Below are positions 27,150 through 38,255 of a DNA stretch of 64,000 nucleotides, piece by piece. The stretch covers positions 26,280,426-26,344,425 of the forward strand of contig JAQFVV010000001.1 in NCBI GenBank assembly GCA_028023455.1, given 5' to 3'. A program made the position numbers and the translations under genes. Source of the DNA: Epiperipatus broadwayi. Lineage: Eukaryota > Onychophora > Udeonychophora > Euonychophora > Peripatidae. Under the pieces are notes generated by a model, which saw nothing but the letters and a program-made list of their open reading frames with translations, searched no databases and was not told the DNA's origin. Positions within the stretch are counted from its first letter, which is position 1; each line of letters begins with the position of its first letter.

Positions 27150-27220
27150 TTAGTGGTCCACAATATCTAAAAGGTTGCTGACCATTGGCCCACAATATCT
27201 AAGAGGTTGCTGACCACTAA
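27150..27220. mobile_element. Tiny hAT-like MITE
   Basis: Terminal inverted repeats TTAGTGGTC (27150-27158) and GACCACTAA (27212-27220) are perfect. The minus strand begins TTAGTGGTCAGCAACCTCTT, resembling the CAGTGGT-CAACC ends of animal hAT (Charlie-type) elements. A 30-bp unit occurs twice inside (27155-27184 and 27187-27216). At 71 bp it is non-coding. hAT assignment rests only on end sequence. Confidence 0.5.
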
Positions 27221-30200
27221 CCTAGACATGCTGATACAAACAGAAGGTCATAAATTTCTTATTTTCTTGGAAATGAGCTCTTTCTTATAGTCATTATTGA
27301 TAAACAAAAATGAAGCATGAATAAACAATACATAGCAGGGCCTCTACTTGTTATAATGCCTTCAAAATCATTTGCTTTGCTAACAACATATGGAGAAACT
27401 ATTATCTAGGAATTGTCATGCTTCCTAGATATCAATAACAATTTTAATCATATGAGAGCTAAACAGGATTTTAATTAATTAACAAAGATTTGTAGTAAAT
27501 TTAAACTAAAAGAAAAATTTCTTTTATCATATAATTTTGTTTTTGAACTTTCAATTTTTTAAAAAACTTAGTTTATAGAGCTCTAAACAATATTAATGAT
27601 TCTAAATATTGACAATATTTAAGTTGTTTATCATGCCTAGTCAACTGTTTCTTTTAGCAATATTTCATTAAGCTATTTAAGATGAACTCTAATAATTTCT
27701 AATGGAACCTCATACTACAACAATCATCTACTTTATCCAGATGTGAATATGCTCTGCACAGAAAAAAAAATCAACAGGAGATTATCATTACCAGAAGTCA
27801 ACTAACAAGAAAAAATTACTGTTTATTATTGTTTTTTAAAAAAATATTTTATATATTTCATATTTCTAAAAAAAGATAAGATTCTTTTTAACTTTCAAAG
27901 TTCAAAATGAAGTTATCCAGGTCAGTCAAAGATATATTATATTATTTTAGTTACAAAATAAACTTTGTGCTTAGGCTATAATTTTGGGAATTATCAAAGA
28001 TTAATATACTATAACAGTTAATATTCATTTAAGTGTGCACACATGTGATGAATGTTTGCATGAAAGTATCATTTGAAAATCTAATTGCCTTTTAATTTAA
28101 ATATATTTTGAACATTTTAATTATTTTTCATATTCATTTTTTTAATTTTAAGTAATATTTATATTTATTTCTAGAACAGTGTGTTTTTTTAGTTCATAGG
28201 ATTTTATTTTATTTATTAGGTAAGTGATGAAGTATCCAGTCTTAAGATTATCCCTAATTTCCCCTCTTTTCTTCCAAAGTGTAAGCTTGTGGTTAAGACC
28301 AGTAGAGGTCCCTACCTTCACATTTTCATGTGCAAGTGCATAAAGGTTTATTGCTTTAGTAAATATTAAATAGAATCTAAAAAATGGGACTTCCAGTAGA
28401 TAAGTCAGAACCTTCCTCTAAATATTTATTGTTAAAATTAAGTAGTAGTTATTAAATAATATAGTTAGATTTTTAGACCACAAAACCAGTAGATAAGTCA
28501 GAACCTTCCTCTAAATATTTATTGTTAAAGTTAAATAGTAGTTATTAAATACTATAGTTAGATTTTTAGACCACAAAACTGGACTGGAAATGAGCCAGAT
28601 GGCGCCATTTTCTCCATATACTTTAAGATTTATTTACTTATTTGTGCATTTATTTATTTATGTATATGGAAAATATTTATCATATTTTAAACACTGGTGA
28701 CTAATTATTTTTATCATAACTTCTCAAACATGCTTGTTGATTTCTTATATTAGTAAAAGTAAAGATAGGTTATACATTCAACCAAACTTAAACAAAATGC
28801 AACATTTATGTGGGACAATCTGATTTTACTAAATTTATTCACCACAGATCTATACTATATTTATAAATCATATGTCACTTCACACACATGGTTGTTCTTT
28901 TGCATTTTATTATTTTTATTTAAAATTTTGAGAATGAAATGTTGTCCAACTGGATTTCTTAATCACATATATGAAGCACACATGCACTTTGAGAAGATAC
29001 ATTTAGATAATACATACAAGATTTATATTAGATGCTTATTTAATTAAATTATAATAAGATATATTTGTGTATATTTCAATATATTTTAATTATAGTTTTG
29101 GGTTAAATTTGAACTTAGGCAATGAATGTATTAAACAGTTAATAATATTAAATGTGGCTTGGATTCAATAAAATGTCCCCTTTGTCTAATGGCTGCATTG
29201 CTGTCTGTTTTTGTTCCATATTGTCTCACAGCTGTTATCATTGTCATAGATAGTGCCAATAATCTGGCATTCCATGGTATCATTCACTATTTATGTATTA
29301 TTACAATAAATCTAAATCTACACATCAAGTTGTTCCTTATAAAAATATAATATTGTTACTTTAAATTTGCTTTAATTTAGTTTAAAATATGGATTTGGAA
29401 AAAGAGACTTAAGATTTATTTACTTCTTTAACAGGTTAACCAAAATTAAATCATAATTAAAAGGAAAATGAAGTTGGTGCATTATAAATTGTGGCTTTAT
29501 ATAACTGTTTTGCAATTACTGAATAATTTCTTCTGAATCTCAGTATTTATTTTTCCTAAGCCTATATCAATATCTCTTGGTGATTCGATACTTTCTAATC
29601 TTTTTTAAGTATATCATAATGATAGCTTTTTAAACAAATTTATTAAAATCTTCCAATTCTCAAAGATAGATTATTTTTTCTAGTCCACGCATTTTATGTT
29701 CTTTTTGTGGATTGACTGACTTTTTATTATATCTGTTTTTAAAATTGTATTTATATCCTTTCATTTCTGAAAAGGAAGTTTACTTAATATCTTAAGCATC
29801 AATTAGATATTTAGAAATGTGAAATTACAAGTTTGAAATTATGTCTTTTTCTTACTTAAAAAGTTTCACAGCATCTTTGAACACCTTTATTTTATCAATA
29901 TCAGCAATAGTCCTTGTTTTTTGATTATTCAATGTCCAATTTCATAAATTGTATTATATAATACAAGAGCATATAACTGTACATAATTCTTTAAAAAATA
30001 ATAATAATATTTTTTAAAGAACTGTGTTTTAATTTAATTATTATTATTCTTTTATCAATATAGCTGCATTCTAATAATGCATCTCTAGCTTTTTTATTTA
30101 ATAAAAATTTATATCACTTTCATACTTTAAATTGTTTTTAGATCAGATGACCTCATAATTATTTATCTTTATAAAACTTATATCTCATATGAATTATAAT

Positions 30201-30978
30201 CCAAGACTGCCACATTGTATCTTTTCATTTGTTTACGGAATGAGTCTATTATTCTCACCATCATTAAAATTCTGACGTTTTACTTTTTCTCAGAAAACTT
30301 ATCATTTAACAACTGAAATTTACTAATAAAATTTCGGTAATCAACTTGTTAATAATTAAGATTAAAAATTTTATTTTTCTGTGAACTAACTGGCCTAATA
30401 TTTTTTATGAAAGCTATATTTCGTTCAAATGTATTCTTTAATATGAATACGTTGACAATCTTGCTTAAAAATGCTATTTGTAAAACTTTTTATTCAATAT
30501 ATGCTTAGAAATTAATTTAATAATAGGCTTACATTTTTAAAACAAAATTAATAAAGTATTGTATTCAACAGTGCTTGAAAAATATTTATTTAAATAAAAA
30601 TCTTTTAGTTATTTTTGTCTGAAATTATAAAACACATTTTATACAAAAATAATACTAATTTATTTTCTGTAGACTAACAAGTGAATGAATTATGTGTTAC
30701 TAATTTAAAAATATTTTTTCAAAGATAAAAATGAACTAATTGAGAAACTGAATTTTAAAATAAAAATATTAATAACAAAAAAAAAACTACTCAAACATTT
30801 TCTTATAATCTATACAATTACCTTTATAATATCTTGTAATATCATGTTTAAAACTTGATGTTGGAACAACAATTTTTTTATTAAATTTTAATACTTGTTT
30901 GCTATCCTAATTATATATATATATGAAAATAATAAATATACGAACTAACTAAAGGAAAAATAAAAACATAATAAAAAA
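27221..30978. other. AT-rich region with a tandem duplication
   Basis: No gene is recognised. Bases 28264-28330 (a TGTAAGCTTGTGGTTAAGACC stretch) resemble 48600-48645, hinting at a dispersed SINE-like fragment. A tandem duplication is at 28392-28579. A small perfect hairpin lies near 29990-30025. Confidence 0.45.
28392..28579. repeat. 94-bp tandem duplication
   Basis: Bases 28392-28485 are repeated at 28486-28579 with about five differences. Confidence 0.95.
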
Positions 30979-31158
30979 CACACAATTACTTTTCTATAAA
31001 GCTGCTTTAATATTTCAACCAGCAGACTGGTTTTCATCAGAACGCACAATAAAATGGCTATTTCCAGAATTTAATAGCCATTTTATTGTGCTTTCTGATG
31101 AAAACCAGTCTGCTGGTTGAAATATTAAAGCAGCTTTAAATAGAGAAGTAATTATGTG
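30979..31158. mobile_element. Fold-back element with HHR-like motifs in both arms
   Basis: Arms 30979-31062 and 31073-31158 are near-perfect inverted repeats around a 10-nt loop. Each arm, read outward from the centre, holds CTGATGA, a strong 6-bp hairpin (AACCAG with CTGGTT), then GAAA. On the right arm stem I also pairs perfectly. The sequence resembles non-coding parts of Penelope-like elements. No protein is encoded. A long (TA)n tract follows at 31168-31236. Confidence 0.7.
31089..31132 (+). ncRNA. Hammerhead-like motif in a fold-back arm
   Basis: TGCTTT (31089-31094) pairs with AAAGCA (31127-31132) as stem I. CTGATGA is at 31095-31101 and GAAA at 31119-31122. Stem II pairs 103-108 with 113-118 (last three digits) but leaves A31102 unpaired. 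Stem III is minimal (about two pairs within ATAT). Predicted cleavage would follow T31126. The core is complete, but the bulged A and very short stem III make activity uncertain. Confidence 0.45.
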
Positions 31159-31167
31159 TTTATTTTT

Positions 31168-31170
31168 ATA

Positions 31171-31236
<66 letters not shown>
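31168..31236. repeat. (TA)n microsatellite
   Basis: A long, almost uninterrupted TA array. Confidence 0.95.
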
Positions 31237-31239
<3 letters not shown>

Positions 31240-31494
31240 GTTTCAATATTAATCAATCATATGTATGTATAATTATTACATTAGTTCATAATCTTATACA
31301 TATAATTCTAGAATGTTAAACATATACATGCAAATGTTTTTGTTTGAAAGTTTGTGATGATGGTACTTTAATAGTAATTATATGTTGGATTATTTTCTTC
31401 ATTTAAAATTAATTGTTATGTGACTAGAAAAATCCAACTTTATAAAAAAAATTTAAATTATTTCAACTATCAGCAATAGCACACAAGTTAGTTT

Positions 31495-31635
31495 ACCAAG
31501 TGACATTTTCCCCCTATCTTCTTCAGATATGGCTGGATTGCCAGTGATAGTACATGCATTGAAATTGAACCCAAGATTTTACATTAATGAATATTGGATT
31601 TAAGCTAATGCTCTACTCAATTAGGCTATTCTGTT
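31495..31635 (-). mobile_element. tRNA-derived SINE or tRNA relic
   Basis: On the minus strand an A-box-like TAATTGAGTAGAGC (about 31625-31612) is followed at tRNA-like spacing by a B box, GGGTTCAATTTC (31574-31563). The cloverleaf is not convincing, and non-tRNA sequence with GGGGGAAAATGTCACTTGG follows, so a SINE is more likely than a tRNA gene. Confidence 0.5.
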
Positions 31636-32742
31636 GAAGTAACAATAAATGTAAATTCTGTGTAGTTATCTATGAGAGCCTTCTGATTTATCCACATTTT
31701 CTTAAGAGTAAGGTTAATCAGTAATTTTGAAACATTATAAAATATCACATTGAATGACTTATGTGGTTATTTTTCACTGACGTGAGTAACTTTTTTGAAC
31801 TTTCTTTCTTGTACTTTTTTCATCTGTTCATGACATACATGATTTGCTATTTTACATATACCTGCTTTTTCTTTTTAATCATCTGTTTATGGGCTGATTT
31901 AATCACTTTCCAATCAAATAACCGATTTCACTAATATACATCTTTCCATATTCTTGTGGTATTTTCTAGCTGCAGTTTTCTATTTCACAGTTAGATTTTG
32001 TAAAAGAATTTCTCATAATGTGCACTCTAACCTCTACAAAACCTAAATTTGAGATGCTGAAAAACAAAACTGTATCTATGAAATGACATGTAAAATGTGG
32101 ATGAATCTAGTCACCTCATCAAAAAGTGATTAAAACAGCTTAAAAAGTAATTAGAATATATATATATATAATGTATAAATCCATATATGCACTAATGAAA
32201 CGTGTTTGACTGTGAAAGGAGAAAAATATAGAACAGAGAGAAAAAAATACAAAAATGAAAATTCAAAGAATAAAATTCAAAAAAGTTGCTTACATGACAA
32301 TGACAAATAATGCCATAAGTCAACTAGTATGATAACTCATAATGTTTAAAAGCCACTCATTAACACACTCATTAGCTTTATCTTTAGGAAGAAGTACAGA
32401 AATCAGGGCTCTCACAGATAAGTATATGAAATTTCTACTAACTTATCTTGGATCAAATAGCCTAGTTTTTTTAATGTATTACATTAAATTCAATATTTAC
32501 AAATCTAAAGCTCTAAATTTAGTTCCCATGTTCTAATACTACAGAAACACTTAAAGTAAAAAGAAGAAGAATATCACTTGAAACATTATATTATATACTA
32601 ACCTGTCTATTATTATTAACATTGAATGAATTTGAAAAGTGTAAATAAAGTTGTAATTTTTCTAAAGACATTTAACAACTAATTTAAGATGATGGAAATA
32701 ATCAAACATATAATTAATTACTATTTATAATTGCATGTTTAT

Positions 32743-32800
<58 letters not shown>

Positions 32801-34655
32801 TAATCAAGTATTGAAAAATTGCAGGTTATTCCATGAAATATATATACACATGGTGAAAAGGTGACTGGTGATTGTTTCTTTCCAAATTGTCTGTAATGCC
32901 ATCTTTAAATTATTACATATGTTGCATAGCAACATAGTTTAGCTATTCATCACAAAACTTTTAAAATGTTAACATGTCTGGATTATGATTTATGACATTT
33001 TGCATCTTAACCCACAATGGAAAAATCCTCAACATTAATTTTTATTTTAAATTGGGAAAAACTGCTACTGAAACATTGAAATAATTTAAATTGTGTATAG
33101 CAATGAATCTATGAATTCCAGTAATGTTTTCAAGTAATTTGCAAGATTTTATGATAGTAGGAAGTGCATTGAAGATAATCCACAAAGTTATGAAACATAT
33201 TATGACATTTCTACGTAATATCTCAAGATCCAGAAATGCTAGCACCTTAAAGTTTTTGTAATGATTAGCTAAACACTGCATAATATGTGATGATTCAAAA
33301 GTGGCACTGCAGACATAGCGAGAAAATCAGCTACCTTTTTATTGTATATTCTATACAATGAGAAAAGTTTGCATGCTATTTTTATCATTAAATTAATAGC
33401 TTATAACATTATGAAATGCAAATTAGAAATATGGTGATTTTATTAGACACAATGTATATAATAAATTTATTAATCAAAATATTGTGACTATTTAAATAAG
33501 AAAGAATGTAATCATTTAAACAAAGAAAAAAAAATTAAATTGTCTAATTTTCTTAAAATAAACATTAAAAAGGTAATTGAATAATAATTACTGAAGCAGT
33601 TACATGTCATTCATGATCAGAAATGACAAAGACCTTTGGATTGTAGATCTTCAGTTCTTGAGTATAAAGGAAATACAAATTGAACAAAAAAATTTGATTT
33701 TTATTTAGGATAGATAATTTCTACATTAAAGTGACTGTTATAGCTTTTAAATGATTTTTAAAATAGATTATAAGATTCTGGTTCAAAATTGTACCGAGTT
33801 ATCAATTTTAGAAAACAAAATAATATGTCTTAAAAGGCAAAGAATACTACTAGATTCTAAACATGAAAGATTTTTTGATAAAATTTTATTGTCTAAGGAC
33901 ATCGCAGTTTAAGAAATATTGAGAAGTGAATAACATATTTACTTGAAACAAAAAATTTAATGGATGAAATAAATAAAATAATTCATGTAAAAATAACATA
34001 GTCTTAAATTGAATAATTTATCAATGTGTCTTATTTGTTTTGACTTTTAATTGTCAATTATGAATTTTGCATTATATGTAAAATAAATATTGTCACAAAA
34101 AAGTATAGAAATAAATATTTTGAAAATAATAAGATATAAAAGAAAAAGAAATTAATTTATCAGAACTTATTGGCATAAAAGATTGAAAATATCATGTAGG
34201 TATTATTGAGAATAATAAAAAAAAACTGATCCACACAAATGTCTAAAATCAAGACCACTTTGTAATTACAGAAGCTAAAAATTTAGAAGATAGTAAATTC
34301 ATTAAGTTACTGTTAGTTCAACATTAGATATACTACAGGGTTATATAATACAGCTAATTTAAATCCATTTGAATGTCTATTTGTTTCTATCTTCAAACAG
34401 GAAAAATAGATTATCATTGAAATCTGGATTGGGATGCTGATGTACCAAGGAAAATCTGATATGAGCAAGATAAAATACATCATTTAATTTACATACTGAC
34501 ATCTTCAAAGTTTGTCATATAAAGTGCATTAGACTGAAAGATTTTTGTTAAGAACTATGACCTATTACTTGGGCCAAAAACAATAATAACAAAAAGGAAT
34601 CATAAGTGAACATTACCAGGAAAGTTATTCCAAAGAATATACCAATAAACAATCA
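31636..34655. other. AT-rich region without recognised genes
   Basis: (TA)n tracts lie at 32158-32170 and 32749-32800. The frame at 33042-33281 (minus) has no recognisable domain. Confidence 0.5.
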
Positions 34656-35460
34656 TATTAATCCATTAAACATCACATGATCACCATTTCTTATGCTTGC
34701 TCATAACTGTTATTAAAACAGACAAAACTCTCCATACAGTAGTGCCACTCAGTACAATCCAGAGTAGTCAATGAATGCCAAAAGACTTGTGCATAAAATC
34801 CCTATCTAGTCCCTACTCATTCAATATCCCCAAACTAGTTTCTAGTTTGTGGCTTTTGTCAGTGAGGAGCTTTGGATCTGAGAGCACTGCAGCACTGCAC
34901 CTAGATCTTAAGGTCTAATCCAACCCACCCTCTAGCAGCTACCTTTTATCTCTACTTAACTACAAAACTATGAATTTAAAATTGAAAATACAAAAATATT
35001 TTCAAACCAAGCTCAGTAGCTTATATAGTCATATAGGTCTGAACTCAGGTCAGTACACATACATTTTGGTGTCTTTTGGTTCTTTAATAACCATATCCAC
35101 CACTATCCTATTAGGCAGGATTGGTATTAAACCACTAAACATCACATGATCACCATTTATTATGCTTGCTCATAACTGTTATTAAAACAGACAGAACTCT
35201 CCATACAGTAGTGCCACTCAGTGCAAGCCAGAGTAATTAATGGATGCCAGAAGGCTTGTGCATAGAATTTCCATCTAGTACCTATTCATTCAATATCCCC
35301 AGACTAGTTTCTATCTTGTGGATTTCATCAATGAGGAGCTTTGGATCTGAGAGCATTGCACCTAGATCTTAGGATCTAATGCAACCTGCTAGCAGTTACC
35401 TTTTATCCCTACTTCCCTATGAATTTTAAATTTGAAAACACAAAAATACTACTGAGCTTG
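34656..35460 (-). mobile_element. Retrozyme-like family 2, tandem copies A and B
   Basis: A full unit (A, about 34656-35130) is followed directly by a partial unit (B, about 35131-35460), with an offset of 469 bases. Both have the hammerhead-like block on the minus strand at equivalent places (about 34831-34872 and 35297-35338). In A the core is CTGACAA instead of CTGATGA, and in B it is TTGATGA, so both are probably inactive. No open frame is conserved. Direct tandem units of one element are expected when a multimeric or circular RNA template is copied. Confidence 0.75.
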
Positions 35461-35712
35461 GATTGAAAATATTTTTGTGTTTTCAATTTTAAACTCATAA
35501 TTTTGTAATTAAAAAGGTGGCTGATGGAGGATTACAATAGATCCTATGATCTAGATGCACTGCTCTCGGATACAAAGCTCCTCACTGACAAAAGCCACAA
35601 GCTAGAAACTAGTCTGGGGATATTGTATGAGTAGGCACTAGATAGGGATTTTATGCACAGGCTTTGGCTTGCACTGAGTTGCATTACTGTATGGAGAGTT
35701 TTACCTGTTTTA
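35461..35712 (+). mobile_element. Retrozyme-like family 2, inverted copy C
   Basis: This is a reverse complement of the ribozyme half of copies A and B, abutting copy B tail to tail and so forming a hairpin. The hammerhead block (35575-35620, plus strand) has a mutated core (CTGACAA) but keeps GAAACTAGTCTGGGGA. Confidence 0.75.
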
Positions 35713-36295
35713 AAAACAATCATATGTGTAATATATTAATGTCAACTCAATTTTGTTGATATCCATTCAATATGATTATAAGTTTTTGCTGTAAGAAAAT
35801 GAATCAATTTCTTCTTTCCATATACAATTAGCTATAAGTAAAATTTATAACAAGATATACTTTAATAATTAATGATTAAAACAGGAAGAAACTACTTTTA
35901 ATCAATGCAGCTTAAAAATCAGGAATAAAACAAGAGAATATAGATTTTTAATTATTTTGTTATCAATACATTTTTACACAGTAAAAACACTAAAAATATG
36001 CATAAAATCATGAGATGGAATTAACAAAAAATGACTTATATTCCAAAACATGGCAAAAACAAACTGTGGAACAGATCAGGAAGTACTTATGCTTAAATCT
36101 CAAGTGGAGCTGAAACTATATTACAAGCTTGTTCACATACATGATATAACTTAATCAGCATACTTTTTGATTTGAGAAATAATATGAGATATCAATTTGA
36201 AATATTGATATAATTCATAGGAAATTAAATAAACTATGTATATAAATCTAAAAAAAATGAATAAGATAAAAAAATAGAAATGTTAAATGATATAG
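35713..36295. other. AT-rich spacer between family 2 hairpins
   Basis: No feature is seen. Confidence 0.5.
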
Positions 36296-36866
36296 TTATA
36301 CATGATCACATTTCCTATACTAGCACATTAATTGTTGATAAACAGAGCAAAACTCTCCATACAGTATTGCCACCTGTGCTAAACAGAGTAATCAATGGAT
36401 GCCAGAAGGCTTGTGCATAAAATCCCTATCTAATGCCTACTCATCTAATATCCCCAGACTAGTTTCTGGCTTGTGGCCTTCATCAGTGAGGAGCTTTGGA
36501 TCTGAGAGCACTGCATCTAGATCTTAGGATCTAATGCAACCCTCTAGCAACCACCTTTTATCTCTACTTAACTACAAAACTATGAGAATGAAATTGAAAA
36601 CACAAAAAATATTTTCAATCTAAGCTCAATAGCTTATATAGTCATATGGGTCTGAACTCAGTTCAGCACTCATACATTTTGGTGTCTTTGGCTCTTTTAC
36701 AACCATAGCCACCACTATCCTATTAGGCAGGATTGGTGTTAAACCATTAAGCATCACATGATCACATTTCCTATACTAGCACATTAATTGTTGATAAACA
36801 GAGCAAAACTCTCCATACAGTATTGCCACCTGTGCTAAACAGAGTAATCAATGGATGCCAGAAGGC
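36296..36866 (-). mobile_element. Retrozyme-like family 2, copy D with partial second unit
   Basis: One full unit (36296-36748) is followed by the first ~115 bases of another (36749-36866); the repeated block starts at 36301 and again at 36757, giving a 456-base unit. The minus strand carries the only intact hammerhead core of this family in the window. The copy forms the left arm of a large palindrome with copy E. Confidence 0.8.
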
Positions 36867-37347
36867 ATTACTGTATGGAGAGTTTTGCTCTGTTTATCAA
36901 CAATTAATGTGCTAGTTTAGGAAATGTGATCATGTGATGCTTAATGGTTTAACACCAATCCTGCCTAATAGGATAGTGGTGGCTATGGTTGTAAAAGAGC
37001 CAAAGACACCAAAATGTATGAGTGCTGAACTGAGTTCAGACCCATATGACTATATAAGCTATTGAGCTTAGATTGAAAATATTTTTTGTGTTTTCAATTT
37101 CATTCTTATAGTTTTGTAGTTAAGTAGAGATAAAAGGTGGTTGCTAGAGGGTTGCATTAGATCCTAAGATCTAGATGCAGTGCTCTCAGATCCAAAGCTC
37201 CTCACTGGCGAAGGCCACAAGCCAGAAACTAGTCTGGGGATATTGGATGAGTAGGCATTAGATAGGGATTTTATGCACAAGCCTTCTGGCATCCATTGAT
37301 TACTCTGTTTAGCACAGGTGGCAATACTGTATGGAGAGTTTTGCTCT
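36345..37347. repeat. Palindrome with ~475-bp arms
   Basis: Bases 36345-36820 and 36871-37347 are near-identical reverse complements around a 50-nt loop. The arms are retrozyme-like copies D and E. High identity suggests a recent or gene-conversion-maintained inverted duplication. Its transcript would be a very long double-stranded hairpin. Confidence 0.92.
36451..36492 (-). ncRNA. Hammerhead ribozyme motif, family 2 (intact core)
   Basis: On the minus strand TCCTCA (36492-36487) pairs with TGGGGA (36456-36451) as stem I, including one G-U pair. CTGATGA is at 36486-36480 and GAAA at 36466-36463. Stem II (36479-36467) pairs GGC with GCC. Stem III is the loopless palindrome ACTAGT, which could pair only between two molecules or flip open. 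Predicted cleavage follows the GTC triplet (36459-36457), the classical preferred site. All invariant bases are present. A stem III this short suggests dimeric action. Confidence 0.78.
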
Positions 37348-37350
37348 GAT
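36867..37350 (+). mobile_element. Retrozyme-like family 2, inverted copy E
   Basis: Reverse complement of copy D. The hammerhead block at about 37198-37240 keeps GAAACTAGTCTGGGGA and stem I, but the core reads CTGGCGA, which breaks the conserved box, so activity is not expected. Confidence 0.8.
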
Positions 37351-37602
37351 ATAGTGTTGTGAAAAAAAAACAGAATTGAAAAAAAAAAGACGTTTTCATA
37401 AAACTATGGAAAATAAAATCAGATTATCCTTAAAATCATTTCCAAAGATAAAGTTAATCAAGATGTGTTTAACATTTTTAATGAGTTATCTTAAATCATA
37501 TTATTCTTAAGATCATTTCTAAAAGATAAGCTATTATAATATTTGGCAATTCATTAGAAACTGTGGGAAAATGAAGATTATTAAAAATACAACTTACAAA
37601 GA

Positions 37603-38045
37603 ACATCACATGATCACTATCTCTTATACTAGCACATAATTGTTATTAAACAAGGCAAAACTCTCTCCATACATTAGTGCCACCCTGTGCCAACCAGAGT
37701 AATCAATGGTTGCCAGAAGGCTTGTGCATAAAATCCCTATCTAGTGCCTACTCATCCAAATCACCAGACTAGTTTCTGGCTTGTGGCCTTTGTCAATGAG
37801 GAGTCTTGGATCTGAGAGCACTGCACCTAGATCTTAGGATCTAATGCAACCCTCCAGCAGCCATCTTTTAACTCTACTTAACCACAAAAGAATGAGAATG
37901 AAATTAAAAACGCAATAATATTTTCAATCTAAGCTGCACCTAGATCTTAGGATCTAATACAACCATTCAGCAGCCATCTTTTAGCTCTACATGACTACAA
38001 AACTATGAGAATGAAATTGAAATTGCAATAATATTTTCAATCTAA
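37603..38045 (-). mobile_element. Retrozyme-like family 2, copy F with internal duplication
   Basis: A partial unit starts near 37603. The hammerhead block (37756-37798, minus strand) has core TTGACAA. The last ~110 bases recur immediately (37823-37935 and 37936-38045), a local duplication. Confidence 0.7.
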
Positions 38046-38255
38046 GCTGCTGGAGGGTTGCATTAGATCCTAAGATCTAGGTGCAGTGCTCTCAGATCCA
38101 AGGCTCCTCATTACGAAGGCCACAAGCTAGTCTGGGGATATTGGATGAGTAGGCACTAAAGAGGAATTTTATGCACAAGCCTTCTGCCATCCATTGATTA
38201 CTCTGGTTGGCACAGGGTAGCACTACTGTATGGAGATTTTTGCTTTGTTTAACTT
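38044..38255 (+). mobile_element. Retrozyme-like family 2, inverted copy G
   Basis: An inverted partial copy that forms a third hairpin with copy F. The hammerhead block near 38084-38128 is damaged: the core box is altered and the GAAACTAGT part is deleted. Confidence 0.7.

Noticed and set aside
31563-31632. A functional tRNA gene on the minus strand
   Set aside because: A and B boxes are present, but acceptor and anticodon stems do not pair convincingly and SINE-like sequence follows.
34656-38255. CRISPR-like array
   Set aside because: Repeat units are ~460 bp in both orientations with no short spacers, and the sequence is eukaryotic.
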